Positions 12,748 to 21,892 of a stretch of 64,000 nucleotides of DNA are shown piece by piece. The position numbers and the translations under genes were made by a program. The stretch is from Clostridiaceae bacterium (GTDB lineage: Bacteria > Bacillota > Clostridia > Lachnospirales > Lachnospiraceae). The notes under the pieces are model-generated. The model saw only the letters and a program-made list of their open reading frames with translations. It was not told where the DNA came from and ran no database searches. The stretch lies in assembly GCA_009911065.1 (NCBI GenBank), contig QXWR01000009.1, forward strand, positions 1 through 64,000, written 5' to 3'. Position 1 is the stretch's first letter; each line of letters begins with the position of its first letter.

Positions 12748-14253
12748 TCAGCTTTCCTTTACCTGCTGAATCTTCTTTTCCAGAGCATCCACCACAGTCT
12801 CTAACACCTTCACTCTGGCATAATATTTATTGTTTCCCTCCACCACAATCCAAGGGGCGTAGGTAGTGGAAGTACGCACTAACATCTCGTTGACCGCAAT
12901 CTCATACTGATCCCATTTTTCCCGGTTTCTCCAGTCTTCGTCTGTGATCTTCCACTGTTTCTCCGGAATCTCCATGCGCTCCTTAAACCGGCGCTCCTGT
13001 TCATCCTTGTCAATATGGAGCCAGAATTTCAGCACCACTGCCCCAGCGTTGGCCATGTGAGCCTCCATCTCATTGATCTCCTGATAAGCCCGTTTCCAGT
13101 CATCCTCTGTGCAGAAGCCTTCAATTCTTTCCACCATCACCCGGCCATACCAGGTCCGGTCAAAAATCGCCACATGGCCTGCCTTTGGAACCTTATTCCA
13201 GAAACGCCACAGATAATGATGCTTTCTCTCAATATCATTGGGAGACGCTGTGGGACACACCTGGTATCCTCTTGGGTCCAGATGGCTGGTAAGACGCTTG
13301 ATGGCTCCTCCTTTTCCACCTGCATCCCATCCCTCAAACCCAAGAACCACCGGAATCCGAAGGCGGTAAATGTCACTGTGAAGGATTTCCAGCCTTTTTT
13401 GCAGCTTATCCAGCTTCTCCTTGTATTCCTCACGGGTAAGAGCTTTGGAAAGGTCCACGCCGGACAAAACTCCGTTCTGATAGCGGCTGCCTGCATCCAG
13501 AGAAATCCCGGAGTTTACTTTCTGCACCGCTTTTTTACCTGCTTTCTCCGCCAAAGCACGCTCCAGCTGTTCTGTAACCGATTTTAAAATCTTCATGGAA
13601 GCATAGTTCCGGTCTGTGGCCTCAATAATGGTCCAGGGAGCATATTCCGAGTCGGTTCTCTCAAGCATCTCCTCATTGATCTGAAGATATTCGTCATACC
13701 GCCGGTTCCGCTCCCAGTCTCCCTGGCTTACATGCCACTTGGTCTCAACAGATTTTTCCAGCTTCTTAAAACGCTTTTTCTGTTCTTCCCTGGAAATATA
13801 CAAAAACAGCTTGATAATCACCGCACCCCCGTCGGTAAGCTGCTTTTCAAAACAGCAAATGTCCCGAAATGCCTCAGGCAGCTCTTTTTTCTTTGTAACC
13901 TTGTCAAAACGGTCAATGAGCACTTTCCGGTACCAGCTTCTGTCATAAATGGCAATCCGTCCGTTCTCTGGGGTTACGGTCCAAAATTTCCACAAGAATG
14001 GACGCAGATTTTCTTCCTCAGTAGGCCGGTTGCTGGCATACACATCAAACCCTCTTGGGTCCAAAGTCTGAATCAGCCGGTTAATTTGTGTCCCCTTTCC
14101 AGCTGCTCCCATGCCCTCAAACAAAATCAGCACTGGAATCCCCGCTTCCTTTAACCGACGCTGCAGCTGGCCCAGCTTTGCCCCTTCCTCCTCCTGAACC
14201 TGTTTGTAAACCTCCTTCTCCACGGCTCTGGACAAATCAATTTTTTCTAACAT
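12748..14253 (-). CDS. pap: polyphosphate:AMP phosphotransferase (two-domain PPK2)
   Basis: Transfers phosphate from polyphosphate to AMP, giving ADP. Two tandem PPK2 domains are seen in 501 residues: P-loops at about 44-55 (FEGMGAAGKGTQ) and 300-312 (GFEGWDAGGKGGA), each with a DPRG motif and a lid segment (IYDRSWYRKVL and IFDRTWYGRVM). Tandem-domain PPK2 proteins are generally class II, AMP-phosphorylating. The ATG at 14253, 8 nt after GGAGG, is preferred over a TTG at 14268. It follows the M28-like gene by about 50 bp and precedes the flavoprotein by 4 bp. No ppk1 lies in the window. Confidence 0.85.
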   Translation of the reverse strand: MLEKIDLSRAVEKEVYKQVQEEEGAKLGQLQRRLKEAGIPVLILFEGMGAAGKGTQINRLIQTLDPRGFDVYASNRPTEEENLRPFLWKFWTVTPENGRIAIYDRSWYRKVLIDRFDKVTKKKELPEAFRDICCFEKQLTDGGAVIIKLFLYISREEQKKRFKKLEKSVETKWHVSQGDWERNRRYDEYLQINEEMLERTDSEYAPWTIIEATDRNYASMKILKSVTEQLERALAEKAGKKAVQKVNSGISLDAGSRYQNGVLSGVDLSKALTREEYKEKLDKLQKRLEILHSDIYRLRIPVVLGFEGWDAGGKGGAIKRLTSHLDPRGYQVCPTASPNDIERKHHYLWRFWNKVPKAGHVAIFDRTWYGRVMVERIEGFCTEDDWKRAYQEINEMEAHMANAGAVVLKFWLHIDKDEQERRFKERMEIPEKQWKITDEDWRNREKWDQYEIAVNEMLVRTSTTYAPWIVVEGNNKYYARVKVLETVVDALEKKIQQVKES

Positions 14254-14304
14254 CCCTTTTTCCTCCAAATTTTGATTTCATTCCTTCAGACAGAATCGTT
14301 CTTT

Positions 14305-16326
14305 TCACTTTAACATTAGGTTGTTCCGTATCCTGTTCCGATATGCAGTCAGCTCTTCATATTGATAGAAAAACCGAATCCGCTCTCCCCATTCACCCTC
14401 CACATCCGGCGGGTCAACCAAAACAAACCACAAAAAACTTTCTTTCATATCTGGCAGCTGTTTGGTCATCTCTCCCGGCTCCAAACCTAAGAGCACCGAT
14501 TCCTCTCCCTCCTTTTCCCCAAACACTTCCTCAAAGGCAGAGCGGTAAGGCTCGGTCTGCTCCAGCATCTGACCATACAACAGCAAAATCTGACGAATGG
14601 TCTCTGTCTCATTCCTCCATTCTCCGTCTAATAAAACGGCATCTTCCAAATCCACCGACCACACAAAAGCCGGGGCGTTTCCTTCCTCTCCTTGGGAAGA
14701 ATCCGTCTCTAGCAAAGCGGTGGTCTCCCCCAATCCATCGGTATAAAGCCTCACCTCTGTAACACGAAAAGACCCCTTTAAGGGAAGAAGCTGACGGATT
14801 TGGTTTATCAGCACATGGACTCTAAAATCTTGTTCTTCTGATTCCGTAAAAATCCTGGCCCCCACATTCAGCTGTGGATTTGATTCGGTTCCTTCCGTCA
14901 CTTCATAGCGGTCAATGTCTTTGTAGATTCGGACCCCTTCCTGAAATTCCAGGGTATATCCCTGGCTTCCCGGACTTAGGACAATCCTCATGGGACAAAG
15001 AGAAACCTGCCATATAAGTTCGCTGCCCGCTGGCCCTTCCGGCTCCTTTTCCGGTTCCCCGTACACATCCGTCAGGCGCTCCTCCATGTCCGTAAAATCC
15101 ACACCAGCCCCATCTGCGTCTACCCGGACCAACGTCAGCTTTTTTCCGGTATAGTAGTAATCCGTAATCAGCGTTTGATCCACATTCAGCCATTTTACGT
15201 AATACCGGTAAACTTCAATGGGATTTCCCTCATTATCCGTATTCTGAGAAATCAGATGACCGTTTGCCCCCAAGCGCTTTTCGGTCTGAAAGACTGTCTC
15301 CCCAAAGGGAATCAAAACATCCGGATGCTGCACATAGGAATTTTCCCGCAGGTCGTTGTAATGGCGGGACTTGGCAAGCATAGACGGGGTATCTGGACTT
15401 GCAATTTCGGATATGGCCCGACTGATAACGTTTACCGTCTCAGTCAGCCGCTCCAAATCCACCAAATCCGGCCGGTCAAAGGGCGTTCCCGCTTCGAAAG
15501 CTTCCCTTTCCTGCGTCACCGTCACAGCTGGAATCCTTCCCTGAACAAAACGGCTGTGCTCCTCCTCTTCCCGCTGCTCATAGGACCAGCTTTCCCGCAA
15601 AAGTTCCCGGCTTGCTTCATAAATCGTATCCCCCAAAAGGGTAGGCTCTCCATCCTCTGTGGCCATCACAACACTGCTGTCCACTGAAAACCCCAAAGAT
15701 CCTAACATAATGGTTCCAACAACCCGGTGCCTCTCTTCTTCTGCCAAAGAAGACACGTAATACCGGGCGCCAGCCTGACTGTCTTCGTGGGAAGAGAAAC
15801 TGATAAAACGCAATTCCGTATCCGTTGGCATATGGGAAAGAAGTCTGGCCGTCTCCAAAAGAGCCGCCACCCCTGAAGCTGTGGCTACGGCTCCCGGACT
15901 GTTCTTCGCTGTATCATGGCACGCGCCTACAATCAGAATATCTCCATGAGGCGAGGGAGCCGGACGGATCGCAATGACATTGGTGCCGGAAATCTTCTCG
16001 TCTCCTCCATCCTCCCGGTATGTATATCCCTGCAGGGAAACCTCATATCCGTAATCCTCCAAAAGCTGCCGGATGTAGCGGACCGCCCTCTTCTCCCCCT
16101 CACTGCCGGCCGGCCTGGGAGAGTCAGCCAGAATCTCCAGTTCCTCTCTAAGATAGAACGGATTCCCCTCCTCCAAAATCGGAAGTTCCTCCACTTGCAC
16201 CGGCTGCTCCCTGGTTTCCCTGGGCAGCACCCTGGTAGAAGGACCTGCACAGCCTTCCAGAATACTGGATACTGCCAAAAACGCCGCCAGAATGACTGCC
16301 CATCCGGACTTGTGTGAATCTCCCAT
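14305..16326 (-). CDS. M28-like lipoprotein with degenerate metal site
   Basis: A 673-residue surface lipoprotein: signal peptide VILAAFLAVSSILEGC with the lipid Cys near residue 26. Residues about 60-320 follow the M28 aminopeptidase fold (GTNVIAIRP, ILIVGACHDTAKNSPGA, ASGVAALLETARLL). The His of the first motif is kept, but the bridging Asp region (normally NDDGSG or similar) reads AVATASG and the catalytic Glu-Glu pair reads His-Glu in SSHEDSQAG. It is therefore probably not a working metallopeptidase. The remaining roughly 340 residues match no domain I recognise. AAGGAG lies 9 nt before the start. It probably shares an operon with the PPK2 gene. Confidence 0.7.
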   Translation of the reverse strand: MGDSHKSGWAVILAAFLAVSSILEGCAGPSTRVLPRETREQPVQVEELPILEEGNPFYLREELEILADSPRPAGSEGEKRAVRYIRQLLEDYGYEVSLQGYTYREDGGDEKISGTNVIAIRPAPSPHGDILIVGACHDTAKNSPGAVATASGVAALLETARLLSHMPTDTELRFISFSSHEDSQAGARYYVSSLAEEERHRVVGTIMLGSLGFSVDSSVVMATEDGEPTLLGDTIYEASRELLRESWSYEQREEEEHSRFVQGRIPAVTVTQEREAFEAGTPFDRPDLVDLERLTETVNVISRAISEIASPDTPSMLAKSRHYNDLRENSYVQHPDVLIPFGETVFQTEKRLGANGHLISQNTDNEGNPIEVYRYYVKWLNVDQTLITDYYYTGKKLTLVRVDADGAGVDFTDMEERLTDVYGEPEKEPEGPAGSELIWQVSLCPMRIVLSPGSQGYTLEFQEGVRIYKDIDRYEVTEGTESNPQLNVGARIFTESEEQDFRVHVLINQIRQLLPLKGSFRVTEVRLYTDGLGETTALLETDSSQGEEGNAPAFVWSVDLEDAVLLDGEWRNETETIRQILLLYGQMLEQTEPYRSAFEEVFGEKEGEESVLLGLEPGEMTKQLPDMKESFLWFVLVDPPDVEGEWGERIRFFYQYEELTAYRNRIRNNLMLK

Positions 16327-16432
16327 GAGCGCTCTCCTTTCGGACCGTCTGTTTTACTTAAAGTATACCACATTTCCAACATTTTAGAAAGGGTGAACCT
16401 AGAAAAAACCATGTTCCTTACTTGTCACAGGA

Positions 16433-16462
16433 GCAAAAGCCCATTGTCAAAAGCCAATGGGC
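16433..16462 (-). terminator. terminator after lysC
   Basis: Minus-strand stem GCCCATTG (16455-16462) with CAATGGGC (16439-16446), followed by TTTTGC. Confidence 0.65.
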
Positions 16463-16482
16463 AGTTTGCTTCCTCCACCTCT

Positions 16483-17808
16483 CTAATTTTCCAGCTCTGC
16501 CGTGACAAAAATATCATAAATCGCCTTAATTGCCCCCTCAAAGTCCACATTTTTCACCCCAATGATGATATTTAACTCACTGGACCCCTGGTCAATCATC
16601 TTCACATTGATTCTTGCATGGGCCAAAGCAGAAAAAATCCGGCCTGCAGTGCCTCTGGTAGCCTTCATTCCCCGGCCCACCACAGCAATCAGAGCAAGGT
16701 CCGATTCCAAATCCACACTGTCTGGCTCCACAGCCCGGTGAATCCCCGCAATCACAGACTGCTCATATTCCTCAAATTCATCCTGATGAACCATAATCGT
16801 CATGGTATCAATTCCAGAAGGCATGTGTTCAAAGGAAATGCCGAATTTCTCAAACACTCCCAGCACCTTTCTTCCAAACCCCACTTCTGTATTCATCATG
16901 GCCTTTTCAATATTAATGGCGCAAAAGCCCTTTTTCCCTGCAATTCCGGTGATTGTATATTTGGGCTTGCGCAAAGTGCTCTCCACAATTAAAGTTCCCT
17001 TGTCCGCCGGTTTGTTGGTATTGCGGATGTTAATGGGAATCCCCTCTTTTCTCACAGGGAAAATGGCATCCTCATGAAGCACGCTGGCCCCCATGTATGC
17101 CAGCTCCCGCAGCTCCTTATATGTAATGGTCTCAATCACCTCAGGCTTATCCACAATCCGAGGATCTGCCACCAAAAATCCCGACACATCAGTCCAGTTT
17201 TCATACAAATCTGCATGAATGGCCTTGGCTACAATGGAACCAGTCACATCTGAACCGCCTCTGGAAAAGGTTTTGATCGTTCCATCGTGTTTTGCCCCGT
17301 AAAATCCGGGAATCACCGCCCGTTCCACATGCTCCAGCCGTTCCGAAAGCTCCCGGTTGGTTGCTTCCGCCTCAAAATTCCCCTGGTCATCAAAGAAAAT
17401 CACCTCTGCCGCATCAATAAACTCGTACCCAAGGTAGTGAGCCATCAAAATTCCGTTTAAATATTCCCCTCTGGAAGCCGCATAATCCCGTCCTGCTCCC
17501 TTTAAAAAATTCTCCTCAATCCGGTCAAACTCAAAATCCAGATTCAGATTCAAATCCAGACCGTCAATAATCTCCACATAACGTTCTTTAATCCGGTTTA
17601 AAAGTTTCTTATATGCTGTCCCTGAGCTGGCTGCGTCATAACAGGCATACAGCATGTCTGTCACCTTCTCATCTTTGTCATTGCGTTTCCCCGGCGCTGA
17701 CGGAACCACATACCGTCTGGTTTTATCTGACCGGATGATCTCTCCGGCCTTCTTAAACTGTTTGGGACTGGCAAGAGAACTGCCTCCAAATTTCACAACC
17801 TTCTTCAT
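16483..17808 (-). CDS. lysC: aspartate kinase
   Basis: First step of the aspartate pathway (Lys, Thr, Met, diaminopimelate): ATP-dependent phosphorylation of L-aspartate. The N-terminus VVKFGGSSLA and the segment TFSRGGSDVTGSIVA (about residue 178) form the nucleotide and aspartate sites. Two ACT domains at about 285-440 (ITGIAGKKGFCAINIEKAMM; LIAVVGRGMKATRGTAGR) suggest feedback control by an amino acid. The length of 441 fits the monofunctional class. The ATG at 17808 leaves proper spacing from GGAGAG, unlike the one at 17814. It has its own TTGACA/TATTAT promoter and terminator. No lysine riboswitch is visible in the roughly 65-nt leader. Confidence 0.9.
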   Translation of the reverse strand: MKKVVKFGGSSLASPKQFKKAGEIIRSDKTRRYVVPSAPGKRNDKDEKVTDMLYACYDAASSGTAYKKLLNRIKERYVEIIDGLDLNLNLDFEFDRIEENFLKGAGRDYAASRGEYLNGILMAHYLGYEFIDAAEVIFFDDQGNFEAEATNRELSERLEHVERAVIPGFYGAKHDGTIKTFSRGGSDVTGSIVAKAIHADLYENWTDVSGFLVADPRIVDKPEVIETITYKELRELAYMGASVLHEDAIFPVRKEGIPINIRNTNKPADKGTLIVESTLRKPKYTITGIAGKKGFCAINIEKAMMNTEVGFGRKVLGVFEKFGISFEHMPSGIDTMTIMVHQDEFEEYEQSVIAGIHRAVEPDSVDLESDLALIAVVGRGMKATRGTAGRIFSALAHARINVKMIDQGSSELNIIIGVKNVDFEGAIKAIYDIFVTAELEN

Positions 17809-17879
17809 TATCATCTCTCCATTCTGCGCAGGTCCTGCGTTCTTTTCGTATCAAAAAAACCCTGTTTTATACCCTCAAC

Positions 17880-17908
17880 ATAATACTGTAAATCCTGGTC
17901 TCTGTCAA
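17880..17908 (-). promoter_or_regulatory. promoter of lysC
   Basis: Minus strand: TTGACA (17903-17908), 17 bp, TATTAT (17880-17885). The start is predicted near 17873. Confidence 0.75.
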
Positions 17909-17921
17909 GAAGAACACAAGG

Positions 17922-17957
17922 AAAGAGGGAGCAGCCAGTAAAAGCCGCTCCCTCTTT
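17922..17957 (-). terminator. terminator after purL
   Basis: An 11-bp perfect stem AAAGAGGGAGC (17922-17932) with GCTCCCTCTTT (17947-17957). The T-tract is short on the minus strand and better on the plus strand. Position just past the purL stop implies it ends that transcript. Confidence 0.6.
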
Positions 17958-17982
17958 TTCATTTTGCCAATCCCAAAATCTT

Positions 17983-20900
17983 CTACTGGAAATACTCCAC
18001 TCCAGACTCAAAGATCTTCATATCCTGTTCTCCGGTAATATTTATGGCAACCGCTTCCCCTCGCCGCTCAGAATGGGCCATCTTGCCTAAGATTCGTCCA
18101 TCCGGGCTGGTAATGCCTTCTATGGCCATATAGGACCCATTGGGATTCCAGAACCCGTCCATAACCGGCTTTCCTTTGTCGTCCACATACTGAGTGGCCA
18201 CCTGGCCATTTTCCAAAAGCTTCCCAATCCATTCCGGATTTGCCACAAACCGCCCTTCCCCGTGGGAAGCCGGAATGCAGTAAACGCCCCCAAGATTTGC
18301 CTTCTGCAGCCAGGGAGACTTGTCAGATACCACCTTTGTATACACCATCTTGGACACATGGCGCCCAATGGTATTCATAGCCAAAGTGGGGGAATCCTCC
18401 TGTTGGCCGACTATCTTCCCAGTTGGCAAAAGCCCCAGTTTAATCAGGGCCTGGAACCCATTGCAGATGCCAAGCATCAGACCGTCCCGCTCATAAAGAA
18501 GCTTCTCAATCTCTTCCTTAATCACTTCATTTCGAAATACAGCGGCAAAAAACTTAGCGCTGCCCTCCGGCTCGTCCCCGGCGGAAAATCCTCCTGGGAA
18601 CATAACAATCTGAGCCTGTGCAATTTCCTTTTGATACACATTTACAGACTGGCGGATATCTTCTGCCGTCAGATTCCGAAATACCTGCGTCACCACACTG
18701 GCCCCAGCCTGTTCAAAAGCTCGCGCGCTGTCATACTCGCAGTTGGTCCCTGGAAATACAGGGATAAACACTCTTGGCTTGGCCAGCTTATGACGGCACA
18801 CATATACAGAATCCGCCTTGTATACCGAGTCCGGGATACCCGCCTCTTTCGTCTCTGGCCGGGTGGGGAACACTTTCTCCAAAGGAGTCATCCACCGATT
18901 GAGAGCTTCCTCCATGGGAATCGCCACCGAACCGTATTCCAGACAGGAACGATCTGTCACCTCGCCAATGACCGTATAGGTGATCGCAAGCTCTCCCACC
19001 TTTCCCTCTGCCACTTCGCAGACAATGTCTCCCCATGCAGCTCCAAAGAAATCTCTCGGGTCCACATTGTGCTCAATTTTCACACCCATTTTATTGCCAA
19101 ATGCCATCTTACTCACTGCAGCCGCCAGCCCATGGCCTTCCACTGCATAGGCGGACAAAATCCTTCCTGCCTGCATGTCCTGCCTTAACTTTTCATATCC
19201 TTCCATGACCTCTTTGTACTTTGGAAGGTCATATTCATCCTTCACAAGCCGCAGCACCACCAGCTTGCTGCCTGCCCGTTTAAGCTCCGGCGTCACAAGT
19301 TCACGGAGGCTTGCAATATCCACCGCAAAGGAAACCAGGGTAGGCGGCACATGAATTTCCCCGTGCTCTTCATCCTGAAATGTGCCGGACATACTGTCCT
19401 TTCCTCCAATGGAAGGCAACTCAAAGCCAAGCTGAGCCTGAAATGCCCCTAAAAGAGCGGCAAATGGCAGACCCCAGCTTTCCGGATCGGAAGTCATCCG
19501 CCGGAAATATTCCTGGAACGTAAAGCGGATTTTCTTAAAATCTCCCCCTGCTGCCACAATCTTTGCCACAGAAGATACCACGGCATACACAGCCCCGTGG
19601 AACGGACTCCAGCTGGACAAATCCGGGTCAAACCCATAGCTCATCATCGTTACGGTATCTGTAGTTCCTTTTAAGACCGGCAGCTTGGCTGCCATCACCT
19701 GGGTCTCCGTCAGCTGATATTTTCCCCCATAAGGCATAAACACCGACCCTGATCCAATGGATGAGTCAAACATCTCCACCAGCCCCTTTTGGGAACACAC
19801 ATTCAAATCTTCCAGAACCTGAAGCCACGTTTCTCTTACGTCCCCCACATTCTTCTTCACAAAAGGACTGACCGCTCCAGACGGCGGCTTTACGGTTACG
19901 CTGGCCTCCTGGTGTGCGCCGTTGGTATCCAGAAAACTGCGGCTGATATCCACAATCTTTTTCCCCCGCCAGTTCATCACCAGCCTGGGAGCCTCTGTCA
20001 CCACAGCCACAGTTACAGCCTCCAGATTCTCCTCCCCGGCATAAGTAAGAAACTGGTCTAAATCTTTCGGATTTAACACCACTGCCATCCGCTCTTGAGA
20101 TTCTGAAATGGCAATCTCCGTTCCGTCCAGCCCTGCATACTTTTTCGGCACCTTGTCCAAATCGATCACAAGCCCTGCTGCCAGCTCTCCAATGGCCACA
20201 GACACACCGCCTGCGCCGAAATCATTGCACTTTTTAATCAGACTGCTTACCTCCGGACGGCGGAACAAACGCTGAATCTTCCGCTCGGTGGGTGCATTTC
20301 CCTTCTGCACCTCCGCCCCGCAAAGCTGAGTGGATGCTTCTGTGTGAACTTTGGAAGACCCGGTGGCTCCCCCTATGCCGTCCCTGCCGGTGCGGCCTCC
20401 TAAAAGTACGATCACATCTCCAGGGTCTGAGGTCAGCCTTTTCACATATTTTCTTGGAGCTGCTCCCATAACCGCCCCGATTTCCATGCGTTTTGCCCCA
20501 TAATTGGGGTGATAAATCTCTTTTACATATCCAGTGGCAAGACCGATTTGATTGCCGTAAGAGCTGTATCCCAAAGCTGCTCCGCTCACCAGCTTCTTTT
20601 GAGGCAGCTTTCCCTTCATGGTCTCTTTCAGGGAAACCCTGGGGTCAGCCGCTCCAGTCACCCGCATTGCCTGATACACATAAGTACGGCCGGAAAGAGG
20701 ATCACGGATGGCGCCTCCCAAACAGGTGGCAGCGCCTCCAAACGGCTCAATCTCCGTAGGATGGTTGTGGGTCTCATTTTTAAAATTCACCAGCCACTCC
20801 TCGGTGACTCCGTCAATTTCAACCGGAACCACAATGCTGCATGCATTGATTTCCTCAGACTCTTCCAGATCAGCAAGTTTTCCCTCTCCCCGCAGTTTTT

Positions 20901-21747
20901 TCATAGCCAGCAGCGCTAAGTCCATCAGGCAAACAAACTTGTCCTTTCGCTCTCCATACAGGACCTTTCGCTCCTTCAAATACTGCTCATAAACCTGTTG
21001 AATGGGTTCTTTGTAATCTCCCTCCTCAATCACCACATCCTTCAGCTCTGTGGAAAAAGTGGTATGGCGGCAGTGATCGGACCAATACGTATCCAGCACT
21101 CTCACCTCAGTCAAAGTTGGCTCTCTGTGTTCTTCTCCCTGATAATACTTCTGAATATGAAGAAAATCAGAAAACGTCATGGCCAGATTCAAAGAATCGT
21201 AAAGCTCACGAAGCTTTTCCGGCCACATCTCACAAAAGCCATCCAAAAGAGCCACATCCTTTGGCACCTCAAACTCTGCAGTCAAGGTCAAAGGCTTCTC
21301 TTCCTCTGCTTCTCTGGAATCCACTGGATTGATGCAGAATCCTTTTATCAATTCCTTCTCATTCTCACCAAACTCCCCGGTCAGAACATAAGTCACTGCA
21401 GTCCGAATCACCGGCTCCTCGTCTTCCTTCAAAAGCTTTACACATTGCTCTGCTGAATCCGCCCGCTGGTCAAACTGCCCTGGAAGATATTCCACGGAAA
21501 ACCATGTATCTTCCTCCTGTGCCGGAAAAGTTTCCTCATATACAAAATCCACCGGCGGCTCCGAAAAAATGGTGGTCAAAGCCTGTCGGTACACTTCCTC
21601 CGACAGATTCTCCACATCATAGCGAATCAAAACCCGAACCCCTGTCACTGTATCCATGCCAAGATAACTGTGAATCTCCTCCAAAAGCTCTTTGGCTTTC
21701 ACTGCAAATTCCGGTTTCTTCTCCACAAACACCCGTCTTACGCTCAT
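17983..21747 (-). CDS. purL: phosphoribosylformylglycinamidine synthase, single-chain
   Basis: Fourth step of purine synthesis: converts FGAR, glutamine and ATP to FGAM. At 1254 residues it is the large fused form with synthetase and glutaminase in one chain. Seen are SDHCRHTTF near residue 230, NETHNHPTEIEPFGGAATC near 327, and a C-terminal class I amidotransferase with FPGTNCEYDSARAF, GICNGFQALIKLGLLP (nucleophile Cys) and SHGEGRF (His). No purS or purQ is therefore needed. AGGAGG precedes the start. It stands alone with its own promoter (21820-21848) and terminator. No purine riboswitch is apparent. Confidence 0.95.
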   Translation of the reverse strand: MSVRRVFVEKKPEFAVKAKELLEEIHSYLGMDTVTGVRVLIRYDVENLSEEVYRQALTTIFSEPPVDFVYEETFPAQEEDTWFSVEYLPGQFDQRADSAEQCVKLLKEDEEPVIRTAVTYVLTGEFGENEKELIKGFCINPVDSREAEEEKPLTLTAEFEVPKDVALLDGFCEMWPEKLRELYDSLNLAMTFSDFLHIQKYYQGEEHREPTLTEVRVLDTYWSDHCRHTTFSTELKDVVIEEGDYKEPIQQVYEQYLKERKVLYGERKDKFVCLMDLALLAMKKLRGEGKLADLEESEEINACSIVVPVEIDGVTEEWLVNFKNETHNHPTEIEPFGGAATCLGGAIRDPLSGRTYVYQAMRVTGAADPRVSLKETMKGKLPQKKLVSGAALGYSSYGNQIGLATGYVKEIYHPNYGAKRMEIGAVMGAAPRKYVKRLTSDPGDVIVLLGGRTGRDGIGGATGSSKVHTEASTQLCGAEVQKGNAPTERKIQRLFRRPEVSSLIKKCNDFGAGGVSVAIGELAAGLVIDLDKVPKKYAGLDGTEIAISESQERMAVVLNPKDLDQFLTYAGEENLEAVTVAVVTEAPRLVMNWRGKKIVDISRSFLDTNGAHQEASVTVKPPSGAVSPFVKKNVGDVRETWLQVLEDLNVCSQKGLVEMFDSSIGSGSVFMPYGGKYQLTETQVMAAKLPVLKGTTDTVTMMSYGFDPDLSSWSPFHGAVYAVVSSVAKIVAAGGDFKKIRFTFQEYFRRMTSDPESWGLPFAALLGAFQAQLGFELPSIGGKDSMSGTFQDEEHGEIHVPPTLVSFAVDIASLRELVTPELKRAGSKLVVLRLVKDEYDLPKYKEVMEGYEKLRQDMQAGRILSAYAVEGHGLAAAVSKMAFGNKMGVKIEHNVDPRDFFGAAWGDIVCEVAEGKVGELAITYTVIGEVTDRSCLEYGSVAIPMEEALNRWMTPLEKVFPTRPETKEAGIPDSVYKADSVYVCRHKLAKPRVFIPVFPGTNCEYDSARAFEQAGASVVTQVFRNLTAEDIRQSVNVYQKEIAQAQIVMFPGGFSAGDEPEGSAKFFAAVFRNEVIKEEIEKLLYERDGLMLGICNGFQALIKLGLLPTGKIVGQQEDSPTLAMNTIGRHVSKMVYTKVVSDKSPWLQKANLGGVYCIPASHGEGRFVANPEWIGKLLENGQVATQYVDDKGKPVMDGFWNPNGSYMAIEGITSPDGRILGKMAHSERRGEAVAINITGEQDMKIFESGVEYFQ

Positions 21748-21819
21748 GACCGTTTCCTCCTAAAAAGAATCCTGCAATCAAAATTCCCTGTCAGCATGTT
21801 CCATAAATCTTTGAATCTT

Positions 21820-21848
21820 ATCATACCACAATTTTTTATATTAGTAAA
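21820..21848 (-). promoter_or_regulatory. promoter of purL
   Basis: Minus strand: TTTACT (21843-21848), 17 bp, then TATGAT (21820-21825) with a TGG just before the -10 (extended -10). Confidence 0.65.
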
Positions 21849-21892
21849 ATTAATATATTTAATTGGTTTTATAAGTTGATCTGATATATTTT

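Noticed and set aside
17811-18011. 66-codon minus-strand frame between purL and lysC
   Set aside because: It spans the purL terminator and lysC promoter and overlaps the purL end. No family match.
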